Assembly (NCBI GenBank): GCA_017427685.1
Contig: JAFRSH010000024.1
Location: forward strand, 1-64,000
DNA from: Lachnospiraceae bacterium
GTDB lineage: Bacteria; Bacillota; Clostridia; Lachnospirales; Lachnospiraceae
DNA: 64,000 nucleotides
Direction: 5' to 3'
This document shows, piece by piece, positions 16,951-26,618 of the stretch. The stretch's first letter is position 1, and the number at the start of each line of letters is the position of its first letter. A program made the translations under genes and the position numbers. The notes beneath the pieces were generated by a model. The model did no database searches, was not told the origin of the DNA, and worked only from the letters and a program-made list of their open reading frames with translations.

Positions 16951-18288
16951 ATGAAAAACTTAAAGGGTACAATTCTTACATTCGTAATGATCCTGGTTCT
17001 TTTGGCTTCCGTGAGTCCTTCCGGAATGGTTGAGGCACAGGCTGCTACCAGTGTTTCGATCAGCAAGAAGAAGGCCACTCTGTCAGTCGGTGAAAAACTG
17101 ACCCTCTCACTCAAGGGCGCCAAAGGAAGTATCACATGGGCTTCCTCAAAGCCCAAGGTTGCTAAGATCACCAAGAGCGGAAAGGTCACGGCTCTCAAGG
17201 CCGGCAAGGCTACGATCACTGCGATCTGTTCGGACAAATCCTACACATGCAAGATCACTGTAGTTGACGATTCGGAGCTTTCCGCAAAAGAGATCTATGA
17301 GCTTTGCCACGATGGTGTTGTTGAGGTGAACGCAGGGGCTTCTCTCGGCTCCGGATTCTTTATAAAGAAGAAAACAGTCGTCACGAATTATCATGTGATC
17401 GACGACGCCACTTCGCTTACGATCAAGACTCTTGACGACGAAGAATATGACGTTCTTCAGGTGCTCGGCTACAGTGAGGAGCTCGATCTGGCTATTCTGA
17501 AGGTTGACCTGAACGGAACGCCCATCGCTTTCAACACGCACGGACTTACCATGGGCGAGACTACCTACACGATCGGAAGCTCGCTCGGTCTCACCAACAC
17601 ATTCTCGAACGGAATGATAAGCAACACGAGCCGCAACTTCAACGGCGTTGAGTACATTCAGACAAATACGGCGATCTCCCACGGCAACAGCGGAGGACCG
17701 CTCATTAATGCGTACGGTGAAGTTATCGGTGTCACCACAGCCTTCTTCACCGAGGGCCAGAACCTTAATCTCGCCATCAATATATCCGAGCTCGACAAGG
17801 TCGACACCGACTCTCCCATGAGCGTTAAAGAGTTCCTGAACAGAAAGTCCAAGAGTAATTCCAAAGGAAACGTGGGCGGTAACTCCAAAGGCAAGTCAAA
17901 TGACGGCACGGAACCTTCTCTTGATGCCATCTTCCTGCTCGGAGATCCCGACGGTCAGTCATATGCGTGCGCGATCGGGATCATAAACTACAGCTCCAAA
18001 CCGATCAAGATCGGAAGCTCAATATCACGTGCATTCGCTCTGGTTTACCCGTCTCCCGAATCGGATTACGTGGCAGCTTACCCGTTTGATGAGGAAACCT
18101 TTGAACCGATCGATACGATTACGATCGAAGCCGGTGAAAGCAAAACGATATTCTTCGCGCTCGAAAGACCGGCGTTTATCGATGAAGACGAATCAGCCGT
18201 AACTTTCGTGTTAAAGTACGACGGAGTTGAGTATTTCTGCATGACGGGTCCCTCAGGCTCTAGCTTGGTGGTTCCTTACCAGTACTGA
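16951..18288 (+). CDS. Secreted trypsin-like serine protease with a Big_2 domain
   Basis: A 445-residue exported protein. It has a signal peptide ending near VEAQAAT (about 31), a bacterial Ig-like Big_2 domain (about 33-105, SVSISKKKATLSVGEKL to TITAICS), and a DegP/trypsin-like protease domain with the triad His148 (TNYHVID), Asp179 (ELDLAILKV) and Ser247 (HGNSGGP). A basic Ser/Lys/Gly linker (about 293-325) and a C-terminal beta-domain follow; the usual PDZ domain is absent. ATG 16951 was chosen because AGAGGAG lies just upstream and the signal peptide starts there. Its position between FecR-domain genes suggests it may process surface proteins, which is an inference. Confidence 0.85.
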   Translation: MKNLKGTILTFVMILVLLASVSPSGMVEAQAATSVSISKKKATLSVGEKLTLSLKGAKGSITWASSKPKVAKITKSGKVTALKAGKATITAICSDKSYTCKITVVDDSELSAKEIYELCHDGVVEVNAGASLGSGFFIKKKTVVTNYHVIDDATSLTIKTLDDEEYDVLQVLGYSEELDLAILKVDLNGTPIAFNTHGLTMGETTYTIGSSLGLTNTFSNGMISNTSRNFNGVEYIQTNTAISHGNSGGPLINAYGEVIGVTTAFFTEGQNLNLAINISELDKVDTDSPMSVKEFLNRKSKSNSKGNVGGNSKGKSNDGTEPSLDAIFLLGDPDGQSYACAIGIINYSSKPIKIGSSISRAFALVYPSPESDYVAAYPFDEETFEPIDTITIEAGESKTIFFALERPAFIDEDESAVTFVLKYDGVEYFCMTGPSGSSLVVPYQY

Positions 18289-18302
18289 TAAGAAATTCAT
18301 AT

Positions 18303-18339
18303 AACCCTCACTTGTATCGAAACGGTATGAGTGAGGGTT
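18303..18339 (+). terminator. Intrinsic terminator after the protease gene
   Basis: AACCCTCACT and AGTGAGGGTT form a perfect 10-bp stem followed by TTATTATTTGTT. Confidence 0.85.
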
Positions 18340-18412
18340 TATTATTTGTTTGATGTTGATATGATAACGATTGCAAAACTTGAATTTCGTAGCTCGGGCT
18401 TCGTTTTTTATG

Positions 18413-18442
18413 TTGACATGACCATCTTGAACAAGTTATAAT
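18413..18442 (+). promoter_or_regulatory. Promoter of the first giant FecR protein
   Basis: TTGACA at 18413-18418 and TATAAT at 18437-18442 are both perfect, with an 18-bp spacer. The spacer carries the palindrome CTTGAACAAG. The motif TTGAWCAAGTTRTAA here is also present near 16890 upstream of the protease gene. The leader to the ATG is about 110 bases. Confidence 0.75.
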
Positions 18443-18559
18443 TCTACTTTGGTAGAACTGTGGATTTTTCTGCTTTGCTACGTATATGTGATCGACAATG
18501 ATGCGAAAGCGATTCGGAATTGATTCCGGAATGTAATGGCAGAATAATATGGGGGACTT

Positions 18560-21500
18560 ATGAACAAGAAAGCATTGATATTCGGCGGAGGTGCAGTTGC
18601 GATAGTTGCTATCGTTGTTGCGCTTATTTTTATTTTCACGGGCGGCGAGGATGCTTACCGCTCCATTAAGGTCTTCGAGATCGACGGCACGTGTAAAGTT
18701 GAGCGTGACGGCGACACTCTCGATGCTTTCAAGAACATGGCTCTCTCCTCGGGTGACACGCTGACGGTCGGGGAGGGAAGTTATACCCGTCTCAAGCTTG
18801 ACGATGACAAGTATGTTTACCTCGAGGCCAACACGAGGATCAGTCTTACCGCGACCGGTACTGCCAACGACAGTAAGACTATGGTCTACATCGAGCGCGG
18901 TTCAATGCTCACCGAGGTTAAGAAGAAACTCTCTGCGACCTCATCTTACGACATCGTTACCCCCAACACTACGATGTCTATCCGTGGTACGAAGACACTT
19001 ACAGAAGTATATGAAGACGTGCTCGGCGCTATCAAGACCAGTGCGGCCGTTGTCGAAGGACAGGTAAAGTTCTCGACTATCCAGAAGGATAAGACAGGTA
19101 AGGCCGTGATCGTTTCCACAGACCTTACTGTCGGACAAGGTTACGGTGTCACGACCGAAAGCAAAGACCTCCTTTCAGAGGATGATGTTAAGCACATTGC
19201 CGATGATGGTAAGACAGTTGACGGTCAGACCGCTGAGGAGACAACGCACGAAGAACTCGGTTCGGTACTTGAAACACCTGCCTTCAGTGATGAGTTCCTT
19301 ACTAACATCGTGGCAGTGCTTGCAAGAAGCCGTGAGGAAGACATAGAGGAAGGCTTCACAGCCGAAGACATCACAGAAGAAGAACTTAATGCAGCTATCA
19401 ATGTCCTCAACGACGTGATCGAGGGTAAGGTTGAGCTGCCCACATTCGTAGAAGAATACATCGTAAGCCAGTCGCAGCCGTACTACGAAGAGCCGATCGT
19501 TTATGATACACCCGTAACAGGCGCTAATAACGATACGACCACTCAGCCGCAGGTTGAGAATGAGCCCGAGCAGATCGCAGATGATACAGTTGTTCCCGAA
19601 GACACGGAAGGTGAAGGGGATGACACCTTTGTTGTGGACGGAACAGGCGAAACTCTTGTCGGCATCGTTGATGATACAGATGATAACGACGCAGTTGTAG
19701 CAGATGATGAGTCGGATGACGAAACTGATGCAGCTGATGAGGCTGATGAAGACGGATCCGACGAGAATGACGAGACCGAAGAGACCGATGAGGACGACAA
19801 GTCTGACGAAGGTGATGGCGCTGACGAAGACGCTGAAGACGGCGACGAAGACAAGACCGACGACGAAGACGGCGAAGACAAAGAAAATAACGAAGAGGAA
19901 GATTCCGATAAAGAGACTGAGGAAGGATCGGGAGATGAGGAAGATCAGTCTGAAGAGTCTGAGACTGATTCCGACAGCCAGAGCTCAGAGCCTTCAACCG
20001 TTCAGGATCCTAATGCTAATGATGTCCGAGACCCTAACGGGCTCGGTGGCGGAACAAGCGGTCAGGATGCCGGAAGCAGTACCGGAACGACTGAAACTGC
20101 AAGCTACAGCTATGGAAGCACCACCGCGTACGTTCGCTCTTCTTCGAGCAGCAGTACATCGACCCCGGTAACGCTCACTTTCTTTGAAGAAAGGACAATA
20201 GGGGGAAGGACGGAGCCGTATACAATAGATCAGGAAGATCTGCCTACGAACCTTTCGGTTGGTTCGCCACTCCCCGGAACAGAAAACAGTTCGATCCATG
20301 TGGATGTTTCGCCTGCTTACGAATTCGCAGGCTGGTACAGATCTCAGGACGGAGCGACGAATCTGACTTCCTCGGAACGTGTTACCACCGTGCAGTCCGG
20401 AACCATGACTCTTTATCCCGGAGTCAGGATCAGAACCTTTAAGTTAAGGTTCACCAATCTCTTCCCTGCCGCAGGAAAGCTTGACTACAAAGTGGCTTCT
20501 CTTACGACCGCGGCACCGGAAAACAGGGTACTCACTTATGAAACAGTTGAGGGTGAAGAAGGAAACGTCATCACTGTTGACGGATTTGAGTATGGTGATA
20601 CATTTAAACTTCCTGTCATAAATGATTATTCACAGAATTTTGAGATTCATCCATATGCGCATGACGTGAACGACCATCCTAATTATGTGGGAATCGGTAC
20701 CACTGCTGATGTAAACATAGCAAAGTATCTTCTTGACCAAGAAGTTAATGACACAGCATATGCAACGCAGATAGCCAACGCCTTTTATCCTTATGACTAC
20801 AACTCAAACGACCATTACGGAGTAAATTCGACGATCTCGGTAGAATCGGATATGAGTTTTTATCTGTATTTCGCGTTTGAAATCGATGTTAAAACTTCCC
20901 GTATGTACCCTCTGGAAGGAGATGTCTCCTGGAATGTTGGAACCGGAACAGATTATGTGACGATGGTAAGTCTGACTGGTACACAGACAAACAGTAAGGT
21001 CGTTACAACTCTGATCAGTGACGGTTCGGATACGGTCAGCGTCGATGATCAGTATTGGTGCTTCTCTACCAACGGAACCAATGATTTCATGACCACGTAT
21101 TACTACGGAAAGAGACTCGCAATTCCTTCGTTTACAGCGACAAAAACCGGAGCTGTGCTCGGAGTATTGGCTAATTATGTACTGCGTTCCGGTAGTGATG
21201 TTACGAACTCGGAGCTCGCGTATAATGAGGCTGCTACAGGGTCGATAGCGAGAGAATTACCCGGATCGGCGTCGGCTTCGTCTTTACCTTTTTATGATAC
21301 TACGTTTAAGAAGATCGGTTATTATAACCTTAATTACGAAGTCTGTGCGAGTGAGTACACCGTATTTGAGCTTGGTGACAGTTCTGTTACCTACCAGATA
21401 GGCGATAAAGCAACTTACATCAACGAAAGGGATATCGCGACCAAACGACAGATTAAGACATTCTTTGTCGATAAAGAAGAGTCCGGACAGAAAACATACT

Positions 21501-23080
21501 ATAAGTACAAGATCCCGTTTGATCTGTACAATGATTATGCTACAGGAAACGACTTGCATGAAAACATTGACTTTATCACCGCTGCTGCTCAGGGTATTAC
21601 TCTCAGCAAGTCGGGATACAAGGTGATAGGTTTTAATGTCAGAACTTCACAGTCCGATTCCGGGCAGTCGATACTAATCGGTTCCGCGCAAACCCATTCT
21701 TATGGAAGAATCGGTTATGAAAACCTTTACAACGAAAATAGCTATTACTACATAACTATCGACAGAACTTATGATCCCTCGCAGGTTACCGTGAGTCCTA
21801 TATTTGCACCTCTTAAGCCTTTTGATGTTAAGCTGACACGTGCTGAAGGAACTGTTAACAAGAGAGATGGTGACCCGGATAACTGGGCATGGGTAGGTTA
21901 CGAGCTGGAGATCAGCGGTCCCGGACTGGTTGTGCCCGAAGGCGGAGCGCCTTTCGTAACATATATACAGACGAACGATCTCAAGCCTTACCAGAGAGAG
22001 ACAACGTATTATCCGGTAGATAATTCACAACAGGAATTACCGCTGTTTAATGGGATTAAATGGGATGTATCCGGACGTAAGTTCATGGTCGATGGTAACA
22101 GCTCGGCTGCGGTTACTTTGACAACCAGTGACGACAAATCTACCGCCACGCTGAAGCTTAAATTGAAGGATCTGTTTAATGCAAACGGAAACTCATGGAA
22201 AGATGCAAATTCTCAAGGTTACGCTGGTGTGCACTATCTGGAATATCTGACGTATTTTAACAATAACGGAGATGTGGAGTTCAACACCTGCTTTAATAAT
22301 GAGCAGATGACAGACGGATGGTGTGCCGTTAATGTGACCGGTGTCGAGTCGGGCTATAAGCCGTATAAGAATTACAAAGCAGATATCCTTGCCAATAGTG
22401 AGAAGTTTACAGCTATTGACAATAAAAGTGCGGGCAGTAGTGATATTAACATCACTGCCGTGTTTAACGAAGCGAGGGATACGTTTGCAACCGGACTCAG
22501 AGCCCTGCTGGCATTCGGCGGTTATGGTTCTGACAGCAATAAGGTTTTGTATGGTGCAAGACTCTATGATTATTACGGATCATCAAGCAGATACAGTAAT
22601 GATTCTGTAGGCAGGGTAACACTTGAGACGGATTCGTCAGGTGGAACTGCAGGACAGATTATTAACGGAAATGCGGGACCCGGACACGGAATCCTGATCT
22701 ACGAGACAATCAGTCGTCTGCTGGTACCGAAAGATTATCAAATGACGTTTGATGACTATAAGAATAATGTTTTGGGCTCGATTTCGGTTTATAATGTACA
22801 AAACCACAAGATCGTAAATGGTCAGATAGCCCACAGGGAGAACGGACAAAACCCTGTACCTACTGCGCTGAGCACATGGGGAGAGCAAGCAAATCAGACT
22901 ATGGGCCTCTACATGAATATAGAAACAGAGCCGGTTACGGTCGGAAACGGAAGTGTCAATATCAGTCAGCTGCCCGGCGGTTGGACTTTGATAACTATCG
23001 AGGGAGGAACTTATTATATCAATTTTGCCTCGTACGGAAATGCAGTGACGTTGTGCACATATTATGAATCACTGAGCTGA
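18560..23080 (+). CDS. Giant FecR-domain surface protein with an acidic linker and InlB-like repeat
   Basis: A 1506-residue protein. An N-terminal membrane anchor (about 5-27) is followed by a FecR-like domain (about 32-205) nearly identical in places to the protein at 28495 (EDAYRSIKVFEIDG, LKLDDDKYVYLEANT, YDIVTPNTTMSIRGTKT). Next come a helical region, an extremely Asp/Glu-rich linker (about 330-475), a Ser-rich stretch and an InlB-type strand pattern with EFAGWYRSQDG near 588. The remaining 900 residues are beta-rich, Tyr- and Asn-rich and unrecognised, but alignable with the C-terminal part of the protein at 28495. No LPXTG or SLH anchor is seen, so the N-terminal helix probably holds it at the membrane. 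The acidic linker may bind cations or span the wall. Confidence 0.75.
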   Translation: MNKKALIFGGGAVAIVAIVVALIFIFTGGEDAYRSIKVFEIDGTCKVERDGDTLDAFKNMALSSGDTLTVGEGSYTRLKLDDDKYVYLEANTRISLTATGTANDSKTMVYIERGSMLTEVKKKLSATSSYDIVTPNTTMSIRGTKTLTEVYEDVLGAIKTSAAVVEGQVKFSTIQKDKTGKAVIVSTDLTVGQGYGVTTESKDLLSEDDVKHIADDGKTVDGQTAEETTHEELGSVLETPAFSDEFLTNIVAVLARSREEDIEEGFTAEDITEEELNAAINVLNDVIEGKVELPTFVEEYIVSQSQPYYEEPIVYDTPVTGANNDTTTQPQVENEPEQIADDTVVPEDTEGEGDDTFVVDGTGETLVGIVDDTDDNDAVVADDESDDETDAADEADEDGSDENDETEETDEDDKSDEGDGADEDAEDGDEDKTDDEDGEDKENNEEEDSDKETEEGSGDEEDQSEESETDSDSQSSEPSTVQDPNANDVRDPNGLGGGTSGQDAGSSTGTTETASYSYGSTTAYVRSSSSSSTSTPVTLTFFEERTIGGRTEPYTIDQEDLPTNLSVGSPLPGTENSSIHVDVSPAYEFAGWYRSQDGATNLTSSERVTTVQSGTMTLYPGVRIRTFKLRFTNLFPAAGKLDYKVASLTTAAPENRVLTYETVEGEEGNVITVDGFEYGDTFKLPVINDYSQNFEIHPYAHDVNDHPNYVGIGTTADVNIAKYLLDQEVNDTAYATQIANAFYPYDYNSNDHYGVNSTISVESDMSFYLYFAFEIDVKTSRMYPLEGDVSWNVGTGTDYVTMVSLTGTQTNSKVVTTLISDGSDTVSVDDQYWCFSTNGTNDFMTTYYYGKRLAIPSFTATKTGAVLGVLANYVLRSGSDVTNSELAYNEAATGSIARELPGSASASSLPFYDTTFKKIGYYNLNYEVCASEYTVFELGDSSVTYQIGDKATYINERDIATKRQIKTFFVDKEESGQKTYYKYKIPFDLYNDYATGNDLHENIDFITAAAQGITLSKSGYKVIGFNVRTSQSDSGQSILIGSAQTHSYGRIGYENLYNENSYYYITIDRTYDPSQVTVSPIFAPLKPFDVKLTRAEGTVNKRDGDPDNWAWVGYELEISGPGLVVPEGGAPFVTYIQTNDLKPYQRETTYYPVDNSQQELPLFNGIKWDVSGRKFMVDGNSSAAVTLTTSDDKSTATLKLKLKDLFNANGNSWKDANSQGYAGVHYLEYLTYFNNNGDVEFNTCFNNEQMTDGWCAVNVTGVESGYKPYKNYKADILANSEKFTAIDNKSAGSSDINITAVFNEARDTFATGLRALLAFGGYGSDSNKVLYGARLYDYYGSSSRYSNDSVGRVTLETDSSGGTAGQIINGNAGPGHGILIYETISRLLVPKDYQMTFDDYKNNVLGSISVYNVQNHKIVNGQIAHRENGQNPVPTALSTWGEQANQTMGLYMNIETEPVTVGNGSVNISQLPGGWTLITIEGGTYYINFASYGNAVTLCTYYESLS

Positions 23081-23093
23081 TAACAAAAACCAA

Positions 23094-23130
23094 GAATGGT
23101 CCCCGTCCCCCGGGGACCATTCCTTTATTT
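23094..23130 (+). terminator. Strong intrinsic terminator
   Basis: GAATGGTCCCC pairs with GGGGACCATTC (23112-23122) around a short C-rich loop, followed by a T-rich run. It isolates the giant surface-protein gene from the hyd operon. Confidence 0.88.
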
Positions 23131-23134
23131 TTTA

Positions 23135-23163
23135 TTGATTTCTGAAATCTCCCGTGCTATACT
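23135..23163 (+). promoter_or_regulatory. Promoter of the hyd operon
   Basis: TTGATT at 23135-23140 and TATACT at 23158-23163 are 17 bp apart. A 160-base leader follows, containing a CCCTCA/TGAGGG hairpin (about 23202-23220) that could be regulatory. Confidence 0.65.
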
Positions 23164-23325
23164 GACTATAACTGTGGATTCTCATCTAAATCTACCCTTA
23201 TGCCCTCATCACGCCTGAGGGAGAATGCCTGTTGTGCGTGCGTTTTTGTGCGCTTATGACAGATACGGTGCGGCCGTAACAAGAAGAGAATCAGTTTGAT
23301 GATTTTATCACAAGGAGGTTTGACA

Positions 23326-23817
23326 ATGGGTTCAAAGAAGAAAATCCCGTTTAACGGCACAGCCGACCAGGAGGCCGCTCTCCGCAGAGTCGTAGCTGAG
23401 CTGAAGAACGAAAAAGGCGCGCTCATGCCGATTCTTCAAAAAGCACAGGACATCTACGGTTATCTTCCTTACGAGGTTCAGAAGATCATCTCTGACGAGA
23501 TGAACATCCCCGTTGAGAAGATTTACGGTGTCGTTACTTTCTACTCACAATTCTCACTTTATCCGAAAGGAAAGTACAAGATCTCGGTCTGCCTCGGAAC
23601 GGCATGCTACGTTAAGGGTTCCGGTTCCGTTTTTGACAAGCTTGTTGAGAAGCTTGGTATCGAAGGTGGCGAGTGCACAGCAGACGGAAAGTTCTCACTC
23701 GAGGCCTGCAGATGCGTCGGAGCTTGCGGACTTGCTCCCGTTATGACAATCAATGACGACGTTTACGGAAGGCTCACTCCCGATCAGATCGACGGGATAC
23801 TTGCCAAATATAACTGA
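23326..23817 (+). CDS. hydC: NuoE-like [2Fe-2S] subunit of the bifurcating hydrogenase
   Basis: A 163-residue thioredoxin-fold ferredoxin, equivalent to HydC of the Thermotoga HydABC complex. It passes electrons within the NAD- and ferredoxin-dependent bifurcating hydrogenase. The 2Fe-2S ligands are in VCLGTACYVKG and EACRCVGACGLAP. The helical N-terminus (LPYEVQKIISDEMNIP, VYGVVTFYSQF-like) is typical of NuoE. ATG 23326 follows AAGGAGG; the open frame extends 10 codons further upstream without a ribosome site. It is the first gene of a tight operon: ATPase, ferredoxin, HydB and HydA follow with gaps of 2 to 22 bases. Confidence 0.9.
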   Translation: MGSKKKIPFNGTADQEAALRRVVAELKNEKGALMPILQKAQDIYGYLPYEVQKIISDEMNIPVEKIYGVVTFYSQFSLYPKGKYKISVCLGTACYVKGSGSVFDKLVEKLGIEGGECTADGKFSLEACRCVGACGLAPVMTINDDVYGRLTPDQIDGILAKYN

Positions 23818-23819
23818 CT

Positions 23820-24377
23820 ATGATGCCTGAGATCTCCCTCAATATCCTTGATGTCACAATGAACTCCGTGAAGGCGGGCGCCCGGCTTGTGGGCATAAGC
23901 GTTATCGCTGACACGGGAGCCGACACGCTTACTGTCATCATCGATGATGACGGATGCGGGATGAACGAGGAACAGGTTAAGAAGGTCACAGATCCGTTCT
24001 ACACTACCAGAGACACGAGAAAAGTCGGTCTCGGGGTGCCGTTCTTTAAGATGGCGGCGCTTCAGAGCGGCGGAAGTTTCGACATTCAGTCGGAGCCCGG
24101 CGTTGGGACGAAGGTGACTGCAGTGTTCGGTCTTTCGAACATCGACAGGATGCCGCTGGGGGATATGGCGGAGACGATCCACATGATCGTCACCATGAAC
24201 GAAGGAACGGATTTTGTGTACACTCACAAGGTCGATGACCGCGGTTTCGTGCTCGACACGAGACAGATGCGAGAGATACTTGGGGGACTTTCGTTTAAAG
24301 AACCTGAGGTTTCATCATATATTAAGGAGTATCTTGAGGAAAACATCGCAGAGTCAGGAAACGGAACAGTAATTTAA
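23820..24377 (+). CDS. Histidine-kinase-like ATPase of the hyd operon
   Basis: A 185-residue protein with a GHKL ATPase N-terminal half (MNSVKAGA N-box, IDDDGCGMNEEQVKKVTDPFYTTRD, KVGLGVPFFKMAA, GVGTKVTAVF) and a C-terminal half without a recognised domain. There is no histidine phosphorylation domain. It starts 2 bases after the NuoE-like stop and so depends on translational coupling; its own ribosome site is weak. ATG 23820 or 23823 could be used. Genes of this type sit between hydC and the ferredoxin in many clostridial hyd operons; the function is not established. Confidence 0.8.
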   Translation: MMPEISLNILDVTMNSVKAGARLVGISVIADTGADTLTVIIDDDGCGMNEEQVKKVTDPFYTTRDTRKVGLGVPFFKMAALQSGGSFDIQSEPGVGTKVTAVFGLSNIDRMPLGDMAETIHMIVTMNEGTDFVYTHKVDDRGFVLDTRQMREILGGLSFKEPEVSSYIKEYLEENIAESGNGTVI

Positions 24378-24389
24378 GGAGGAACCAAC

Positions 24390-24761
24390 ATGAAGTCTCT
24401 TGAAGAATTAAAAGCCATTAGAGAGAAGATGCAGGGCAGTGTAGCTTTCCGCAGCGAAGATACCAACCAGACCAGAGTTGTTGTCGGAATGGCAACCTGT
24501 GGTATCGCCAGCGGTGCTCGCCCCGTTCTCACAGCACTTTCGGACGCAGTCCAGAGTAAGGCTATCAAGGATGTTGCCGTTACACAGACAGGCTGCATCG
24601 GTCTTTGCCAGTACGAGCCCATCGTAGAAGTTTACGCTCCCGGCAAAGAGAAGGTTACATACGTTAAGATGACACCCGAGAAGGCGCTCGAAGTAGTTGA
24701 TCGTCATCTCATTGGCGGTAATGTAGTTACCGAATACACAATTGGCGCACTTGCCAAATAA
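24390..24761 (+). CDS. Thioredoxin-like [2Fe-2S] ferredoxin of the hyd operon
   Basis: A 123-residue protein with the thioredoxin-like 2Fe-2S ferredoxin pattern: VVVGMATCGIASGARPV and QTGCIGLCQYEPIVEVY. The CxxxxSGA ... CxxxC spacing matches the N-terminal domain of HydB-type NuoF proteins. The ATG follows AAGGAGG, 12 bases after the ATPase gene. It may act as an extra electron carrier or as a fourth subunit, as in tetrameric HydABCD hydrogenases. Which partner it serves cannot be read from sequence. Confidence 0.85.
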   Translation: MKSLEELKAIREKMQGSVAFRSEDTNQTRVVVGMATCGIASGARPVLTALSDAVQSKAIKDVAVTQTGCIGLCQYEPIVEVYAPGKEKVTYVKMTPEKALEVVDRHLIGGNVVTEYTIGALAK

Positions 24762-24781
24762 TTACGAGAGAGAGGTATCAT

Positions 24782-26596
24782 ATGTATCGTTCACATGTTT
24801 TGGTCTGCGGCGGAACAGGATGTACTTCCTCCGGAAGCCAGAAGATCCAGGAAAAGCTTAAAGAAGAGCTCGCTAAAAACGGTCTGACCGAGGAAGTAGC
24901 TATCGTTCAGACAGGTTGCCACGGTTTGTGCGCACTTGGCCCCATCATGATCGTTTACCCCGATGCAACATTCTATTCGATGGTTAAGGAAGAGGATGTT
25001 CCCGAGATCGTAAGCGAGCATCTTTTGAAGGGTAGAGTTGTTGAGCGCCTTGTTTACAAAGAGGAAACAGCAGGCGAAGGCATCAAGTCCCTCAACGACA
25101 CCACATTCTATAAGAAACAGCACCGTATCGCACTTCGTAACTGTGGTGTTATCAATCCCGAAAATATCGACGAGTATATCGGCACACGCGGATATGAAGC
25201 ACTCGGCAAGGTTCTCACAAGCATGAGCCAGGATGACGTTATCAAGTGCATCCTTGACTCCGGACTTAGAGGACGTGGCGGCGCCGGTTTCCCTACAGGA
25301 AGAAAGTGGCAGCTCGCTAAGGACCTCGTTCAGGACGGCGGACAGAAGTATGTTTGCTGTAACGCTGACGAGGGTGACCCCGGTGCATTCATGGACCGTT
25401 CGGTACTCGAGGGCGATCCTCATGCAGTACTTGAGGCTATGGCTATCGCCGGCTACGCTATCGGCGCATCACAGGGCTATATCTACGTTCGTGCAGAGTA
25501 CCCTATCGCTGTAGAGCGTCTTAATATCGCTATCAAGCAGGCAAGAGAGTACGGACTCCTTGGCAAGAACATTTTCGGAACAGACTTCTGCTTCGATATC
25601 GAGCTCAGACTCGGTGCCGGCGCATTCGTTTGCGGCGAGGAGACAGCGCTTATGACTTCGATCGAAGGTAACCGCGGTGAGCCTCGTCCCCGTCCTCCGT
25701 TCCCTGCAGTTAAGGGTCTTTTCGAGAGACCTACAATCCTCAACAATGTTGAGACCTACGCAAACATCGCTCAGATCATCCTTAACGGACCCGAGTGGTT
25801 TGCTTCCATGGGTACAGAGAAGTCCAAGGGTACCAAGGTATTCGCTCTCGGTGGCAAGATCAAGAACACAGGTCTTGTTGAGATCCCCATGGGTACAACA
25901 CTTCGCGAGATCATCGAGGATATCGGTGGCGGTATCCCGAACGGCAAGAAGTTCAAGGCTGCTCAGACAGGTGGACCTTCAGGCGGATGTATCCCTGCAG
26001 AGCACCTCGACATCCCGATCGACTACGACAACCTCATCGCTATCGGTTCCATGATGGGGTCCGGCGGACTTATCGTTATGGATGAGGACAACTGTATGGT
26101 CGACATCGCCAAGTTCTTCCTTGAGTTCACGGTTGATGAGTCCTGCGGTAAGTGTACACCTTGCCGTATCGGTACAAAGCGTCTCTACGAGATGCTCGAC
26201 AAGATCACAAAGGGTCAGGCTACACTCGAAGACCTCGACAAGATGGAACAGCTTTGCTACTACATCAAAGAGAACGCTCTTTGCGGTCTCGGACAGACAG
26301 CTCCCAACCCTGTTCTTTCGACTCTTCGTTACTTCCGTAATGAATACATCGCACACGTTGTGGACAAGAAGTGTCCCGCAGGCGTTTGCAAGAGCCTTCT
26401 TTCATACGTTATCGACAGAGAGAAGTGTATCGGATGCGGCGCTTGTGCAAGACAGTGTCCCGCTAACGCTATCGTTAAGACAGACTATATCGGCGAAGGC
26501 AAGAAGCTTCCCGCTATGGAGATCCAGAAGGATAAGTGCTTAAAGTGCGGTGCTTGTATGGACAAGTGTAAGTTCGGCGCCATCTCAAAGAAGTGA
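24782..26596 (+). CDS. hydB: NuoF-like NADH-binding flavoprotein subunit of the bifurcating hydrogenase
   Basis: A 604-residue HydB. In order: a 2Fe-2S thioredoxin-like domain (about 1-90, CGGTGCTSSGS, QTGCHGLC), the FMN/NAD(P)H site (GLRGRGGAGFPTGRKW, CNADEGDPGAFMDRS), an SLBB domain, a 4Fe-4S NuoF motif (ESCGKCTPCRIGT) and a C-terminal two-cluster ferredoxin (CIGCGACARQCP, CLKCGACMDKCK). It exchanges electrons between NADH and the hydrogenase/ferredoxin branches at the bifurcation centre. Length and domain order match bifurcating HydB proteins. GAGAGAGG precedes the ATG. Confidence 0.93.
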   Translation: MYRSHVLVCGGTGCTSSGSQKIQEKLKEELAKNGLTEEVAIVQTGCHGLCALGPIMIVYPDATFYSMVKEEDVPEIVSEHLLKGRVVERLVYKEETAGEGIKSLNDTTFYKKQHRIALRNCGVINPENIDEYIGTRGYEALGKVLTSMSQDDVIKCILDSGLRGRGGAGFPTGRKWQLAKDLVQDGGQKYVCCNADEGDPGAFMDRSVLEGDPHAVLEAMAIAGYAIGASQGYIYVRAEYPIAVERLNIAIKQAREYGLLGKNIFGTDFCFDIELRLGAGAFVCGEETALMTSIEGNRGEPRPRPPFPAVKGLFERPTILNNVETYANIAQIILNGPEWFASMGTEKSKGTKVFALGGKIKNTGLVEIPMGTTLREIIEDIGGGIPNGKKFKAAQTGGPSGGCIPAEHLDIPIDYDNLIAIGSMMGSGGLIVMDEDNCMVDIAKFFLEFTVDESCGKCTPCRIGTKRLYEMLDKITKGQATLEDLDKMEQLCYYIKENALCGLGQTAPNPVLSTLRYFRNEYIAHVVDKKCPAGVCKSLLSYVIDREKCIGCGACARQCPANAIVKTDYIGEGKKLPAMEIQKDKCLKCGACMDKCKFGAISKK

Positions 26597-26618
26597 CAGA
26601 CAGGAGGACATTGACATT

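Noticed and set aside
19524..19997. Long minus-strand frames opposite the acidic linker of the first giant FecR protein
   Set aside because: The Ser- and Arg/Leu-rich translations are mirror images of the Asp/Glu codons on the plus strand and lack start signals.
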